NCBI RefSeq assembly: GCF_965638725.1
Contig: NC_134970.1
Coordinates: forward strand, 5,337,001 to 5,401,000
Direction: 5' to 3'
Source: Aptenodytes patagonicus
Lineage: Eukaryota; Chordata; Aves; Sphenisciformes; Spheniscidae
DNA: 64,000 nucleotides
Below the pieces are notes generated by a model, which saw only the letters and a list, made by a program, of their open reading frames with translations, made no database searches and had not been told where the DNA came from. This document shows, in pieces, positions 1 to 12,700 of this stretch; position 1 is the stretch's first letter; every line of letters starts with the position of its first letter. The translations under genes and the position numbers were made by a program.

Positions 1-1990
1 GCGTGTTGAGATTTAAAAAAGAACATCGCCGAGGTGCTAGTGCCGAGTGCCTGTGTCGCCTCTCTGAAGCTGGTGGGGCTGAACAGGGTAATATATACTC
101 CACACAAACCGAGGGTCTTAGAAAGTGCAGCTGAGCACTTGCAAATCCAGCTGAAATAAACTGCAGCTGCTGCTAATCGCTTTGATATCAGGCTTTTAAC
201 CTTTAACGCGCACAGGTCCTTTTTAGCAATTGCATTAATTTCAACAATTCTGAAGAAAATGGCCACAGAACCACCAGCTGAAGCACAGATACAAACATTA
301 CTCATTTTTTGCGGCTTAATGAATCAACAAACAAAAAAGGTCAGTTCTCAATTCCACATGATGATTTTCTCCCCTTTTCAAGTATGTTTTATACACTTGA
401 ATGAAGATGAACAAAATTATAATCCGATTGAAGGTGCCCAGCTCTGTTTCAGCTGTCTTGGCTGCTCCTTTCATTTGAAGCGACAGGGCTGGTTTTGAAC
501 TTGCACCCTTTAAAAACTGGGAGAGCGAAGAAATTGAATTAAGTTGTGCCTCTGGGATTGGAGATAAGTTCAGAATGTTTTTTCAAGCAACGCCATTAGT
601 TCCACAGCTCTATTATAAAAGCAAATGATGGATAACTTGTTTTGATGATCTAACACGTGGCCCCCAATCTTTGGAGATGTCCGTACATCGCTTTGCGCAC
701 GAGTCATCCTGCTGAACTTAACAGGGCTATTCACATGCTTGACATTAAGCACGTATGCAAATCTTTGCAAGACTGGAACCTCATGTGATTATAAGAAGCC
801 AATTCCAGTGTGAATCTAAGAGTACAGAGTTTCAAAACTGCGGTCAAAATGAAAGAGTTTGCAAAAGTTTGTCATATTTAAAAAAAAAAAAAAAAAAAGA
901 CACCAAAAATGCTAGAGAAAAAACCCAAACAAAACCTGCTGTTAAAATCAAAAGCTCTCACATAAAGAAGGAAAACGATAGTGAAGCTGCTCATCAGTTA
1001 TTGAAGTGATTTTATTTACTGTATAACCGTCTTCCCAACACTCAACTCGGAAGCAAAAACACCTATCGATTTCTTTTTTTTTTAATCCTTCATGGATAGG
1101 ACCGTGCTGTTGCCTAGCTGTTCTTTTGAGGTTAGGCGAGATCCTGTGTAAATCAGCGAGTATTGGGACTTTATTTCTAAATCTTTGATATGTTCTTTTT
1201 CATGCGGGACAAGAATAGAATATACTACTGAGTTGTGATGTGTTAATTACAATAGATTCTTTGAAAAGCATACACAGAAAGGAGTACCGAGATGTTGACA
1301 TGCAAGACTGTTCAGCATTAAATAACATGTTTTCCCATGCTTCTAAGGCTTCAACAAGCTCTGCTCCAACCCAAGTACTTTGCAAAACAGACTCGTCATA
1401 GACTGGCTGCTCCGATTCCACGGTTAACATACGTTAAAAGACAAAAGATCTATAGTTGGACTGTAGATGAGGGAAAATAGCATTTACTTTTTCCTTTGAA
1501 AACAATTCGGTTAATTCTATAAATTCAGATGGTAATATTATGCAATACTCTGCACGATCGTGAGTGGGAGGTGGAGCGTACATATGCCCAAGTATTTGGT
1601 ATGCTCTATAGAAAATAAGCGTAGGAGCCTCTGCAGTTCCCATCTCACCACTTCTCTCTGTCGCAAACATAACTTCTTCCTTGCTCATTCCTCTCAGTCC
1701 CTCTCCCGCTGTCCTTCCACCCCGTCACACCTCCGCACGTTAGGAGGCCATCTGGACCTGAAGTTATCAGACTAGAAAATAAATACGGGCTCTTATTATT
1801 CCCATCGTTTGTTGGATGTTGCTTCTTTGGGTTAACGGTGGCGGAGACAAGGCTACAGGCTCTCTGGGCGTGCAGCTGGGTTGGACTCTGGCGCCTGGCA
1901 ATGCTCCTGCACATTTTGGGGGGCCCCTGTGCCTCCTGCAAAAAAGCGGGTGGAGGATGAAGGCACCCCAATGAGCCCGGGGCAATAATC
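1..1990. other. AT-rich region upstream of BRPF3, no gene recognised
   Basis: This stretch is AT-rich compared with the CpG island that follows. It has an 18-base A run near 882-899 and several T and A runs. Short open frames exist on both strands (for example 1434-1688 on the minus strand), but none shows a recognisable domain or sensible splice context. It could be intergenic DNA or the distal 3' UTR of an upstream gene; an AATAAA occurs near 156. Nothing here decides between these. Confidence 0.5.
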
Positions 1991-2499
1991 CAAGCTGCTC
2001 ATCTCCAGTGGCCTGGGGGCTCCTGGGTGCAAGGCACCGGCCTAGGAAGGGATCACCACGACTGTACCCGAGCCCCCAGCCCGAGGAAGGGGGGGGGGGC
2101 GGACACGGGACAACGGACAGTCCCCCTCCGGCCCTCCGGAGCCAGAAGCGGGGACCGGGAGGCCGCGGCTCCGCGGACACCCGCTCCTCTCCGCCTCGCC
2201 GGGAACGGAGGGGCGGGCGGGCAGCAGCGGCGGCCCCCCGGTCCTCCCCCCCCCCCCCCCCCAGCCATGAGGCCAGCGCGGAGGGACACCCCCCTCCCTC
2301 CCTCCCGTCACCCCGCAGCCCCCGGGGGCCTCCCGCTCCGCGCGGCCCGGGGGTGGGAAGGGACCGGGGAGGGGCGGGCGGTCCCTGCCCGCGGGGGGGA
2401 GCGAAGCGCGGCAGCCCCCTCCCCCGCCTGCCCGCTGCCTTTCCTCGCCGCTCGGCCGGGCTACGCTGCTGCCGCCGCCGCCACCTCCATCTTGTGCGT

Positions 2500-2931
2500 G
2501 TGTCCCCTGCTCCCCCCCTTCTCCTCCACACAGCACCGGGATCGGCGGGGGCGCTGGAGCGAGCGGGGCCCCGGGGAGGGGGGGGGGGGGAGCGGGGGGG
2601 AGGTGAGGGTGGTGGGGGGCGAAGCGGCACCGGGGCCGGAGCGGCAGCGGCGGGAGCAGCGGCGGCAGCGGCATGAGGAGGCGGCGCTGAGGAGGCGGCG
2701 GTAGCCGGAGCGGACGGAGCCGACATCTTGTGCCCTCCCCTCCCGCCGCCGGCTGGGTGAGCCCGTCCGCCCCAGGGGGGAGGGGAGGGGGAGTCGGAAA
2801 GAGAGGATTTAAAAAAAAAAAAAAAAAAGGAAAAAAAAAAACAAAAGAAAACAAACAAAAAAAAAATCCCCAAAAAGGAGGCGGCGGCAACGGTGGAGAC
2901 CGCCGCGGCGGCGGCGCGCTGAGGCGGCCAG
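2500..2931 (+). other. BRPF3: BRPF3 non-coding first exon (approximate)
   Basis: The first coding exon starts with a splice acceptor at 8337-8338 and has only 18 bases before its ATG, so an upstream non-coding exon is required. Two plausible donors lie in the CpG island: GGCTGG|GTGAGC after 2756 and GGCCAG|GTAAAG after 2931. The 5' end given here is a guess. If the later donor is used, the exon contains an unusual A-rich tract (about 2810-2876) set in very GC-rich sequence. Confidence 0.45.
2808..2876 (+). repeat. A-rich tract within the CpG island
   Basis: About 70 bases are almost entirely A with scattered G and C, flanked on both sides by sequence that is mostly G and C. It is a simple low-complexity tract; it lies in or just after the non-coding first exon of BRPF3. 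Confidence 0.8.
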
Positions 2932-5900
2932 GTAAAGCGCTGCGCGGGAGGCCGCGACACCCTTCCCTCCGGGGGTCTCCTCCCTCACACACCCGCGCGC
3001 CGGGGTCGCGGGAAGGTGACCGGGCGGGCGGGAAGGAGCCGGGGGAGGCCGGTGCGCCGCAGCCTGCGGGCCCCCCCCCCCGGGTCCCCGCTCGGTCCCC
3101 GCGCGGCGGGAGCGGCCCGCGGCCCCTCGCCGAGGAGGGGGCGACGGCGGCGAGCGCCTGGGGAGGGGGAACGGGCAGCGCCGTGTCAGCCGGGCCCCCC
3201 CCTTGTCGCCATCTTGGCCCCCCCTCTTCGCTGTGCCCGTGGGGGCCCCGCCCACCTTCTCCCTCGCTATTGGCCCAGGCGGGGCCGAGCGCACCCCCCT
3301 TTAGACCCGCAAAGCCTTGCGTTGCTATTGGTGGTGGAGTTGGGATGGACGGCAGCGACAGCCAATAGCCTTCCGGTGCTCCTGCGCTGTTTCTCGCTCT
3401 CCCCCGCCCTAGTCCCTCTCTCCTTAGGGACTTTTCTCGCTCCCCGGGGGGCGGTGGGCCCACTGGGGCAGGGCCCGGTGCTGAGACCGGCGTAGCTCAT
3501 CGGACGCACCCGCCGCGCCTTCTCCTCCCCCGGGGGCGGCTTTATTTTTGTCCAGATCCCTGCTGTGTCTTGACCCAGATCGCTGGCTGCTACTGGGGCT
3601 CCCTGCAGGGATCCCGTGGTCCTTGCTGCGCAGGGGAGCTCCTGAGAGGAGCTCCCGGCCAGCACCTGACACAGCTCATGGCGTGACACGGTTCCCTCAG
3701 CGCGCTGCTGCTGAGGCCAGGCACAGCTCATGGCATGTCACGGTTCCCTCAGCTGCTGCTGAGGCCAGGCACAGCTCATGGCATGTCACGGTTCCCTCAG
3801 CTGCTGCTAAGGCCAGGCACAGCTCATGGCACGTCACGGTTCCCTCAGAGTGCTGCTGCTGAGGCCAGACACAGCTCGTGGCACACGCCATCTGTTGCTG
3901 AGCCCAGACTTTACCTTAAACTTCATCTGCAGCCCAACATAATGCCTCGCACCCTCTCCGCTCTGGAGGGAGCTCCCCTCCTGCGGCCTGGTGCATCTCC
4001 CGTCAGCTCGACTTGGTTACAGATAAAGATCTCTGTGTGTGCTGGGGCAGGCTCTGGGTCAGTGGCTCTCCGCGACTTCTGCTGAGCACTGACACGCTTC
4101 GTTGTAGGCGTCAGCGTGGGCGCAAGGAGTGTAAACCCTCGGCAGGCACGTGGGGCGAATATGGGCCCGTGGAAAGCACGGATGTGGTGGGAACGTGGAG
4201 GGACATCGGCGGGGCGGCAGGAGCTTCGCCTGGCATTTTAGTTGGCGAAAGGAAGGTGGAAAGGAGGCCACAACTGTTCCAGGCTGTTTCTTTCCTCTGG
4301 CATCCACTGCCTTTATTTTATGGATGCGTTTCTTAAACAGCTCTGTAGATGTCCGTTCCCTGCTGCGCAGGAACGGGTTTTAAATCCCAGCAAACAGCGA
4401 CAAGTGCCGGCCTGGAGCTGCGTGGCTGCCAGCGCCGGACGGCGACGAGGAGGAGCGTCTCCAGACCTCACGTTTGACTTGGTGTCCTGGAGAGAGGCAG
4501 TCTCTGGTAACACCAGACCCCAAACTTTTTACGGCTGTATGAGCTGTAGCCACTGCCGGTAATCACGGTGCACCAGAGTGGAACGAGAGCCACGTTGTTC
4601 CCATCTGCTGCTGCTGCCTGCTGAGGTCCAGGTGGCCGCCTCCTCGCTGCAAATCACTGAAGGTCTTCATTGTCGAGGGACCTAGCTCTTCACTGGCCTC
4701 CCCAAGCCATGCTGGAAAGGGCCAGGAAACTCCCCCAGCAGCACTGCCTTGAGCTCCAGCTTTGTGTCCTCGCAGGTTAGCAAAGAAACCTGGTGCTGGA
4801 AAGAATATCCTTGGTTGTCAGCGTGGGAAGGCTGGAAAGAAGGACTGCGGCGGGAAGGAGGAGTGGGAAGGAGACTGAGGTCTTCTGCGGTGCAAGAGGG
4901 TGCCCCCGGTGCGAGAGGGTGCCCCTGCCCCTCAGAAATGGGCCAACATAGTATTGCATGGGTGTAAATCACGGCAATGTTTAGCCCTTCCTTTAGTGGA
5001 TCCACTTGTGCTGGATTTTCCAGGGTGCGTGTACAATAGGGGCCTGTATTGTGATATTGTTCGATACGTGGGTCTCTCCAGTTTTATATACGTGGCGCTT
5101 TCAACCCCTTATAGTAAATTTAAGTCTCCTGATGATGGGCTTGTTCTTCTTAGTTGCCTTTTGCAGCCCCCAGGCACCACTGGCCCACAGGTGTGAAAAC
5201 CGCTGCTCGGGAGAACTGAACCGTTCCTGCGCGAACTCGTGGGGTAGAAATAAGTTCCTCTCCGGTGACTTTGTGCATTGTAGCCACGTTGTTTGCTCAG
5301 TTGTGCTCTCTAGGAACCTCACCCCCTGCTCCTGGCACAATACCCAGCGGAAATGGATGATGGGAGGTTTTTGGAAAGCCTTGAGCACGCTGTGGCGACT
5401 GAGAGGACAACTGTTTGAACCTTCTGCTTTCACATCAGCAACCTTTGTCCGTGGTGGGACAGAATCAGCATGGGCTGAAATAGCATTTAACCCCGCTGAA
5501 GTCAAGTCTGTTTAGCATTTCAGCGTGCACGGGTGCTGTTTGCAGAGGGATTCTTTTTTATCTGTGGCTGGGAGGTGTTTTCAAGTGTGCCAGGAAGATC
5601 AAAACATTCCTAGATTGCTGCTTCGAAGTTTGTGTTGCAGACAAGGTCTCAGTGTTCAGCTCAGCGTGTCTGAGTTCATTTCATTGCTGCTTTCAAGGTA
5701 TTTTGGAGGTGGGTAGCTGTGTCTCTCCTAATATCCAGGTGCATGTCTTATCCCAGGCGCTCAGGTCTCCCTGGCAGCAATTTCCATGCCATTTTAGATG
5801 CTTCTGCGTAGCACTAAGTAATTGTGTGTTTTACAAATGGGTTGTTTTATGGCAGTCGGTCGCTGTGGTGGAAAGCCCATTTTGGGTAATTTCTCTAGAC

Positions 5901-8338
5901 AATACACTGATTGTTTCACTAAAGCAACAGGAACACCGTACCCTTGTTTTTCCCATCAACAGGTAAAATAACCCTTCCTTGAGGTGCTTGTTTTGCTGAA
6001 ATTTGCGTGTCCCTCAGCACTCCCAGCAATCGGCTAATGCTTTGTTTTTTCCTGAACACAATATTAAATACGAGTGTGGTCAGCTCATGCTAATTACTTT
6101 ATCCTCCAATATCTTTTTGCTCATATCTCTTTTTGCCTCCAGTATCTTCTTTGCTCATAACCCGCCTGAATTGTAAGAGAGCTGTTTGTCAGCAGGATTT
6201 TCTAGTTTTTTCATTTGATGATCAAGTTGCCTTTATACCCTTATTTTAGAATTCTTTTTTCCTATTGATTGAAGCTGTTGGAGCTCAGCTGGTACAAGTG
6301 CAGTCGGGTGTCTGCAGTCTGCTGATCAAGTGGCTGATTAGAGTTTCAAGGCAAAGGTCCTGAAATTTGTGGTACCTATATTTTCAGGTAGAAATTGTTA
6401 TCTGAAATTAAATTGTGCCTACAGGCTCCATCATTGTGGGTGTGCGTACTGAAACTGGCACCTGCAGCTTATTTCTGTGGATGCAAAGGAGAGTTTGGAA
6501 AGTTTTCCCAAAGCCTGTTTGTTTCTTAGGGCACATGTTGTATCATGGCTTAGGCTCATGGTTCACAGAGCCAGTACTTTCAAGAGAAACGTGTCGCTCC
6601 TGGAATTTGTTACGTCTTTCTGGAGTAAGCTCAGGACTTCTTGTAGGTCCTGGTCCTGCAAAGTGCTGCTTGCTCTGACTCACACGATTGAGGGTTTGTG
6701 GAGCTATGTCCTTCACAGAGCAGAAATAATGCAACGACTAAGTACAGATTATGGGTTTGTAGTGTATTTTCTTGTCTGCGGGTCCCACAGAAAGGGGCTG
6801 AAAGTGTGGATTGCTCTAAATAAGGGTGAGGTGCTGCTTCAGGCCTCTGCATGGCAACAGATAAGCTCTGGGCTGGCTTATCTTCTCGAGAAGATTTTAC
6901 ATTTGCTTTTCTTTGTCTCCTTTCCGGCTTGTTTCAGCCTCAGCCCGTTTCTTCCCATAACTCATGTTCCCATCCCTGACACTGCCCTTCTCACTTGCAT
7001 TGCTCACTTGGCTTCCTCTCCGCTTTCCCTCTTCGCTGCCTCCCTCCTTTGCCCTCAGATTGCCGGGCTCCTGCCGCTGCGTCTCCATCCTCCCCCAGCT
7101 CGTCTCGCCGGCTTCAGGCTTCTGCTCTGCTCCCCCTTGATGGGCACCTCCTTAATGTCAGGAGCCGACTCTCAAATAATTATCTGGGTTGCTGATTAGC
7201 AGTTTGCGAGGGCAGAGCTGGCTTGGGCTTTTCGTTAAGGCTCTGAGCAAATACCATTGCACGGTTCCTGGTGCAGTCCAGAAGCTGTCTTGCTGCTTTC
7301 CTGCTCATACCCCCGTGGACCCTCCATGCAGAACCAGCTCAGGTGCCTGAACACGGATTGTGGCTCCAGAGGGGCTAACGCTGAGCCAAAACTAGTAAGT
7401 CCATCTGGACCCATGCTGCTCGTTCCCATGCTCATTCCCCTTCGCTTCCTCATGGATCCCGTCGAGGAGCAGAAGGGACGCACATCTAGCACCCGCTACG
7501 TTGCTCAGTTCATCCTCTGGTTCTGTTTGGGCTTTTGTGACCCATTTTGTATGTTGGGAAGGACGTGGTCCATTCAGTGCACACTGTCTGGAGAGTGGTA
7601 TAAGGAACAGCTACATCTGCGAGAGAAGGGAAAGCAAAGCTGGAGGATGATTTTTCATTACGGGACTTTCTGCATCCGCAGTGTGGGAAAGGAAGAAATG
7701 GTGGTGGCAGCCCTGGGGTGGGAAAATTGGAGGGGCTCCCTCCTGGACTGAGGGAGCACTGCTAGTTTTCTCTTATGGAGCTCAGTGACACAAAAAATTG
7801 GGAACTGCTTTCACGGGGCAGGAACAGTGCTTTCCTTTCCGTCTGGAAAACATCCAGCACATTTTGTGTGCTATTGGGGATGTAAAAGAAAAGCCGCAGG
7901 CAAAAGTACAGAGAACTCCTTGGCTTGTGTGAACTCAGTATGTGAACGGCGCAAGCGGATGTGATAAGTGCTGTTTGAATTTTGGGGGATCTGAATGGTT
8001 TGCTGAGCTGAACGCACAGCAGAGTGTTTGGATGCTATGCTGTAAAATGTATTTCAGTTCTTCTCATCCAGTGGTACGGGGGTATATACGTCTCCTGGCA
8101 TGCAAATAGAGAAGGTTGGAGGGTGCTGTGCATTGCTGTGATACACATTGCAAGAAATGGTTGATATATCCATTACCTGCTTGTATGTAAGAAGGTAAAG
8201 ACGCCTCAGCAAGCCTGAAATTGCTGGAGTCTCTAGTAGAAATGTTGCTCTATTGCAACGCTGAGTGAGTTGTTGAATCTGTGCTGCTCCTTGCTTGTCT
8301 CCTTGGCTTACACTGTCCTCTGTGCTGTTTTGTTACAG
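2932..8338 (+). other. BRPF3: BRPF3 intron 1
   Basis: The interval between the probable non-coding exon and the first coding exon. It begins inside the CpG island, carries the minisatellite at 3669-3895 and becomes ordinary mixed-composition intron. No other exon with coding homology was recognised. The 3' end is a good acceptor (pyrimidine tract, then TTACAG at 8333-8338). Confidence 0.6.
3669..3895 (+). repeat. Minisatellite, unit about 48-52 bp, 4-5 copies
   Basis: Successive units begin with ACAGCTCATGGC, continue with CACGGTTCCCTCAG, and end with GCTGCTGCTGAGGCCAGGC. About four and a half copies are visible, differing by point changes and a two- to four-base insertion (GCGC or AGTG) before the GCTGCTGCT block. 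The last unit is degenerate. It lies in BRPF3 intron 1, just past the CpG island. Confidence 0.9.
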
Positions 8339-9741
8339 GGTCTCTGGACCGCAGCGATGAGGAAGCCTCGGAGGAGGTCCCGGCAGAACTTGGAGGGGAG
8401 GCGTTCTCCCTCGCCCTACAGCCTCAAGTGCTCACCGACTCGGGAGACCCTGACGTACGCTCAAGCCCAGCGGATTGTGGAGGTAGACATCGATGGGCGG
8501 CTTCATCGCATCAGCATCTATGATCCCTTAAAAATCATCACGGAGGACGAGCTGACTGCCCAGGACATCACAGAGTGCAACAGCAACAAGGAAAACAGCG
8601 AGCAGCCCCTTTTCCCTTCCAAATCTAAGAAAACACCTTCCAAAGGCAAGAAGAAGGAGTCCTGCTCCAAACATGCACCAGGGACGTCTTTACACTTACC
8701 CCAGCCCAACTTCCGTGTGGTGGACTCCTTCAGCCAGCCAGATGCCCCTCCTCTCCCTGCCGCCTACTACCGGTACATTGAAAAGCCTCCTGAAGACCTT
8801 GACGTAGAGGTGGAGTATGACATGGATGAGGAGGATTTGGCTTGGCTGGAAATGGTCAACGAGAAGAGGAGGGACGATGGTTATGGGACAGTTTCTGCTG
8901 ACACTTTTGAGCTGCTGGTGGACCGGTTGGAAAAGGAGTCGTACCTTGAGAGCCGGAACAACGGGGCTCAGCAGTCCCTCATCGATGAGGATGCCTTCTG
9001 CTGCGTCTGCATGGACGACGAGTGTCACAACAGCAACGTCATCCTGTTCTGTGATATCTGCAATCTGGCTGTGCACCAGGAGTGTTACGGCGTGCCCTAT
9101 ATCCCCGAGGGGCAGTGGCTTTGCCGCTGCTGCTTACAGTCCCCTTCTCGCCCTGTGGATTGTGTCCTTTGCCCGAACAAAGGTGGAGCCTTCAAGCAGA
9201 CCAGCGATGGCCGCTGGGCTCACGTTGTTTGTGCCATCTGGATCCCAGAGGTCTGCTTTGCAAACACTGTGTTCTTGGAGCCTATTGAAGGGATAAATAA
9301 CATCCCCCCGGCTCGGTGGAAGCTCACATGCTATATCTGCAAGCGGAAGGGCATGGGAGCTGCTATCCAGTGCCACAAGGTGAACTGTTATACTGCCTTC
9401 CACGTCACCTGTGCCCAGCGGGCTGGTCTCTTCATGAAGATTGAACCCATGAGGGAGACCAGCATCAACGGCACGACATTCACCGTGCGCAAGACTGCCT
9501 TTTGTGAGAGTCATTCCCCACCTGGGATGGTGAAAAAAGGGTCCCTAGCTGCTAGCGGTGAGAGGCAGGAGGACACTGTGAAGGAGGAGGGAGAGGAGGA
9601 AGCCAATTCTGGCCCTCCCAAAGGGTCTCTGAAAAAGAACCAAATGAAATTGAAGCAGAAGATCAAAAAGAAGCCTGGTGATGTGACCAACGGGCGTTCG
9701 TCTGTGCCCATGGTGACAGTCGCACAAATCCCCTCTTACAG
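8339..9741 (+). CDS. BRPF3: BRPF3 first coding exon: N-terminus, PHD-knuckle-PHD module
   Basis: Acceptor TTACAG before 8339, start codon 8357-8359, donor CAG|GTGAGT after 9741 (phase 2). It encodes about 461 residues. It holds the BRPF N-terminal region with [10 protein letters not shown], the PHD1 Cys/His set starting at [12 protein letters not shown], the linking zinc knuckle CVLCPNKGG, and the extended PHD2 (CYICKRKG to HVTCAQRAG). This module reads unmodified H3 tails and contacts DNA in the family. The stretch after residue 395 is acidic then basic and less conserved. Confidence 0.96.
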
Positions 9742-12700
9742 GTGAGTGTGGCAGGTTTAGGGAAGGAGCTGGACAGTTGGAGCTGGACAGGGTCTGTTTT
9801 GAGCACTTGGTCCCTCTCGTCACTGACCTTGGAAACGCTGTCTCCAGTCAAGACGTAGCAATAACCGTGTTCAAAGCATGCTCTGCAGAATCATCCTGAC
9901 CAGTGTTCTTCCACGTGAGTGTCACTGGCACACTGTGGTTTCCCTGATTTGCTGAGCAGCCGTCCCAAACTGTCATGTAATGCAGAATCCTTGATGGTCC
10001 CTAACAGCAAACACCCATCGAGCATCCAAATTAACATAGATGGCTGTGAAGGTGTTTTTAAAATACTTCAAGTTGGCAGGCAGATAGAGGTCATCCTGCT
10101 ATTAAATTTTTTTTTTTAATCTCCTCATTTCATAGTTTCTTAATTTCCCCTTTTGTTACAGAGCATGTCAAACCTGTCAGTGTTGCAAGCAGCTTTGAAT
10201 TTGCCTGTGTATTTTTTTTCTCCCAGCTCTCTCTCATGCAGAACTAGGTAGTGCTGAATTTTCGTTTGGTGCCTGCGGAAGTGTGGTGATGTGTCGCCAG
10301 TATTTTAACAGATAAGCTTTGGAAAGCTGCTGGTAAGGCACCATGTATAATCTAACAAATGGTTTGAAAAGGTTAAAATAGGTGCTGTATTATTTTTGGA
10401 CTCCTGTCACGTTAGTTTCCCAGACTTCAGCTTAATAACATCAGGCTGAAATGACCCCCAGGAAAGTTCTTGACACTGAAAGTAGATCTGAAATTAAGGC
10501 TGGGAGCCGAATTGGTGATTGCGTACTTTGACCGTGCTGTGGCAAGTGCTTGGTGAGAGCCTCCAGCCGAGCTGCTACTGAAATAGGGATATATTGTGAA
10601 AAGTAGGCACGTATGTCTTCGCGGTGGGGAGATCCCAGATTGTACCAGTTGCATGTGTAGTTCAGAGCGTGCATTGACACACCACCACAAAGCTTTGTTG
10701 GGAAACCTGATGGTATCACCAGGGTCCGCAGAGTCACGATTGCTTTGCAGGTGGCTCCATGACACCTCTTTGCTTCCTTTAGGCTGAACAAAATCTGCAG
10801 TGGCCTCTCCTTCCAGAGGAAGAACCAGTTCATGCAGAGGCTCCACAACTACTGGCTGCTGAAGCGGCAGGCGAGGAACGGGGTGCCCCTCATCCGGCGG
10901 CTGCACTCGCACCTCCAGTCCCAGAGGAACGCGGAACAGGTACTGGTCCCCGGCTGAACCCGCGTGGGAGGACGGAGAGCTTGCATTGTGGGTGGAGATG
11001 CGCTTGATGCATGGCTGGGAAGGGGAGTGAAGGTGAAAGGATCAGAGGGTGACCTGATTTAAGTCTCTTTTGGTCTCCTCTTGGTATGCTCATGCCTGAA
11101 GAGCTGAGTTAGTGTATCAGTGGGATATCCGTTGTGCCACCAGAATTGGTGTTGATGAGCCAGCCGGTATGAGTTTTTCCCCTGAGTCAGGAGACCCAGG
11201 ATTGTGCAAGGGTGTGATGGGCCCTTGGACTGATCTCTTAGATGAATCATAAAATCACGTTCCTCACGAGTGATTCAAGATCCCCTCCTCAAGAAAATGG
11301 GTGTTAGCTCCGGAGTCCTGGCCAAATTCCAGTTTGGGTCATTCTTCCTGCAGCTTCAATTTCTGACCCTCCCATGTACATTCATATGGAAGTTTAGGCA
11401 TAATCATCAGCTCTGGACTCCTTTGCTTCCTCCTTTGAGCTGGCGTCCAGAGTCACTCGATCTCGATGCTATTAAACAGCACTGCGTTTGGCATGAGAAG
11501 TAGTTGGTGAAGTAATGAAGCAGTCGGACTCTACCCTCTAACATAGCCTGTCAGTAGGCATTGTGCACGTTGTGCACGTATATTTTTACTGTAGCTGGAG
11601 GAATTTATGGGCTTTTGGTTTGTATAAAGGCTGCTCTGAGTGATTAATAAAAAAAATATTTCCCATTCATCAGTCTGGTGCTTGGGGAAGTGCAGCATTT
11701 CCTTGGTGTATTAAGTTGGCAATTTACCGTGAGTGAGTTCTTAAAAACAAATGTCCTATAAATATAAACCATCAAGATCTTGTGAAGCAATTGTCCTCTC
11801 TTGGCAATCATGCGAAAAGTATATGCACTTCAGCTATATCCTCAAAACCATTTCAAAAGCTACAGATTTAGGAGAAGAAGGATGATTGCGTTGCGAAGCC
11901 ACTGAACTGTGTCTTGGAAGGTGTGAGCTCATCTCCCAGCGTTGGCTGTTCCTTTGTGTTTTGGTGAATCTCTTTCCGTGGCTCTATTTCTTACTGGTTA
12001 CGAAGAGGATAATAATAGCTCTTTTCTCCCATGCTTTTGCTCGCCTGCGTTTGTACTGTAAACGCTTTGGGCTGCCTCTTCGATGCACAGCAGCCAACAG
12101 AAAGAATTTCCAGCCTCTGTAATGAACTCGGATATAAAAGCAGGGAGGCTGTACATGAGCATGCACTGAAGCGTGTTCCCAGAGTGTAGCTACAGTATGA
12201 TTTATGCCTAACTTCACAGATAACGTAAAATCCAGAAAGGCTGATGTTGTGTTTGTTAGACAGCTAAATGCTGTAGGAAGGAGGGGACATAGTCTGAACA
12301 AGAGACTAGTAGACAGGAGGAAGGCTATGAGAGCAATTCACAGGGGACGCCTAGAAAGAGGAGGAAACGCAGGAGGCCAGTTGTGTTTTTTCATCTCACC
12401 CCACTGTTCTGTCTTACAGAAGGAGCAGGATGAGAAGACCAGTGCAGTGAAGGAAGAGCTGAAGTACTGGCAAAAACTGCGGCATGACTTGGAGCGGGCA
12501 CGGCTGCTCATCGAGCTGATCCGTAAGAGGGAAAAACTCAAACGGGAGCAGGTAGGTAGTTTTGGCTGTCAAGTTGCTGCAGTTAGCTTCAGTCCCGTGC
12601 TAGCACCCTGTGTCGCAGGAGGCAGAGGAGGAACACGACAGTTCTTCTTGAGCCTTTTCCTTTTTTCATAGAGTCTGGCTTTTGGATGTGCAGAGTGGCC

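Larger units (their letters stand above)
2000..3560 (+). promoter_or_regulatory. BRPF3: CpG island / BRPF3 promoter region
   Basis: A sharply bounded GC- and CpG-rich block follows AT-rich DNA and contains the non-coding first exon of BRPF3. Visible motifs are three YY1-like CATCTTG sites (2487-2494, 2723-2730, 3208-3217) and three CCAAT boxes in either orientation (ATTGG 3269-3273, ATTGG 3327-3331, CCAAT 3362-3366). There is no obvious TATA box, as is usual for a housekeeping chromatin gene. The start site is not resolvable by eye. The CCAAT cluster lies downstream of the likely first exon, so a second start site or a divergent transcript is possible. Confidence 0.75.

Noticed and set aside
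1200-1688. Minus-strand open frames upstream of BRPF3
   Set aside because: Translations looked protein-like in parts but match no family I recognise and have no splice or start context.
1767-3463. Long minus-strand and plus-strand open frames over the BRPF3 CpG island
   Set aside because: Composition artefacts: poly-Pro, poly-Ala and poly-Phe/Lys translations of G/C and A runs, with no domain signal.
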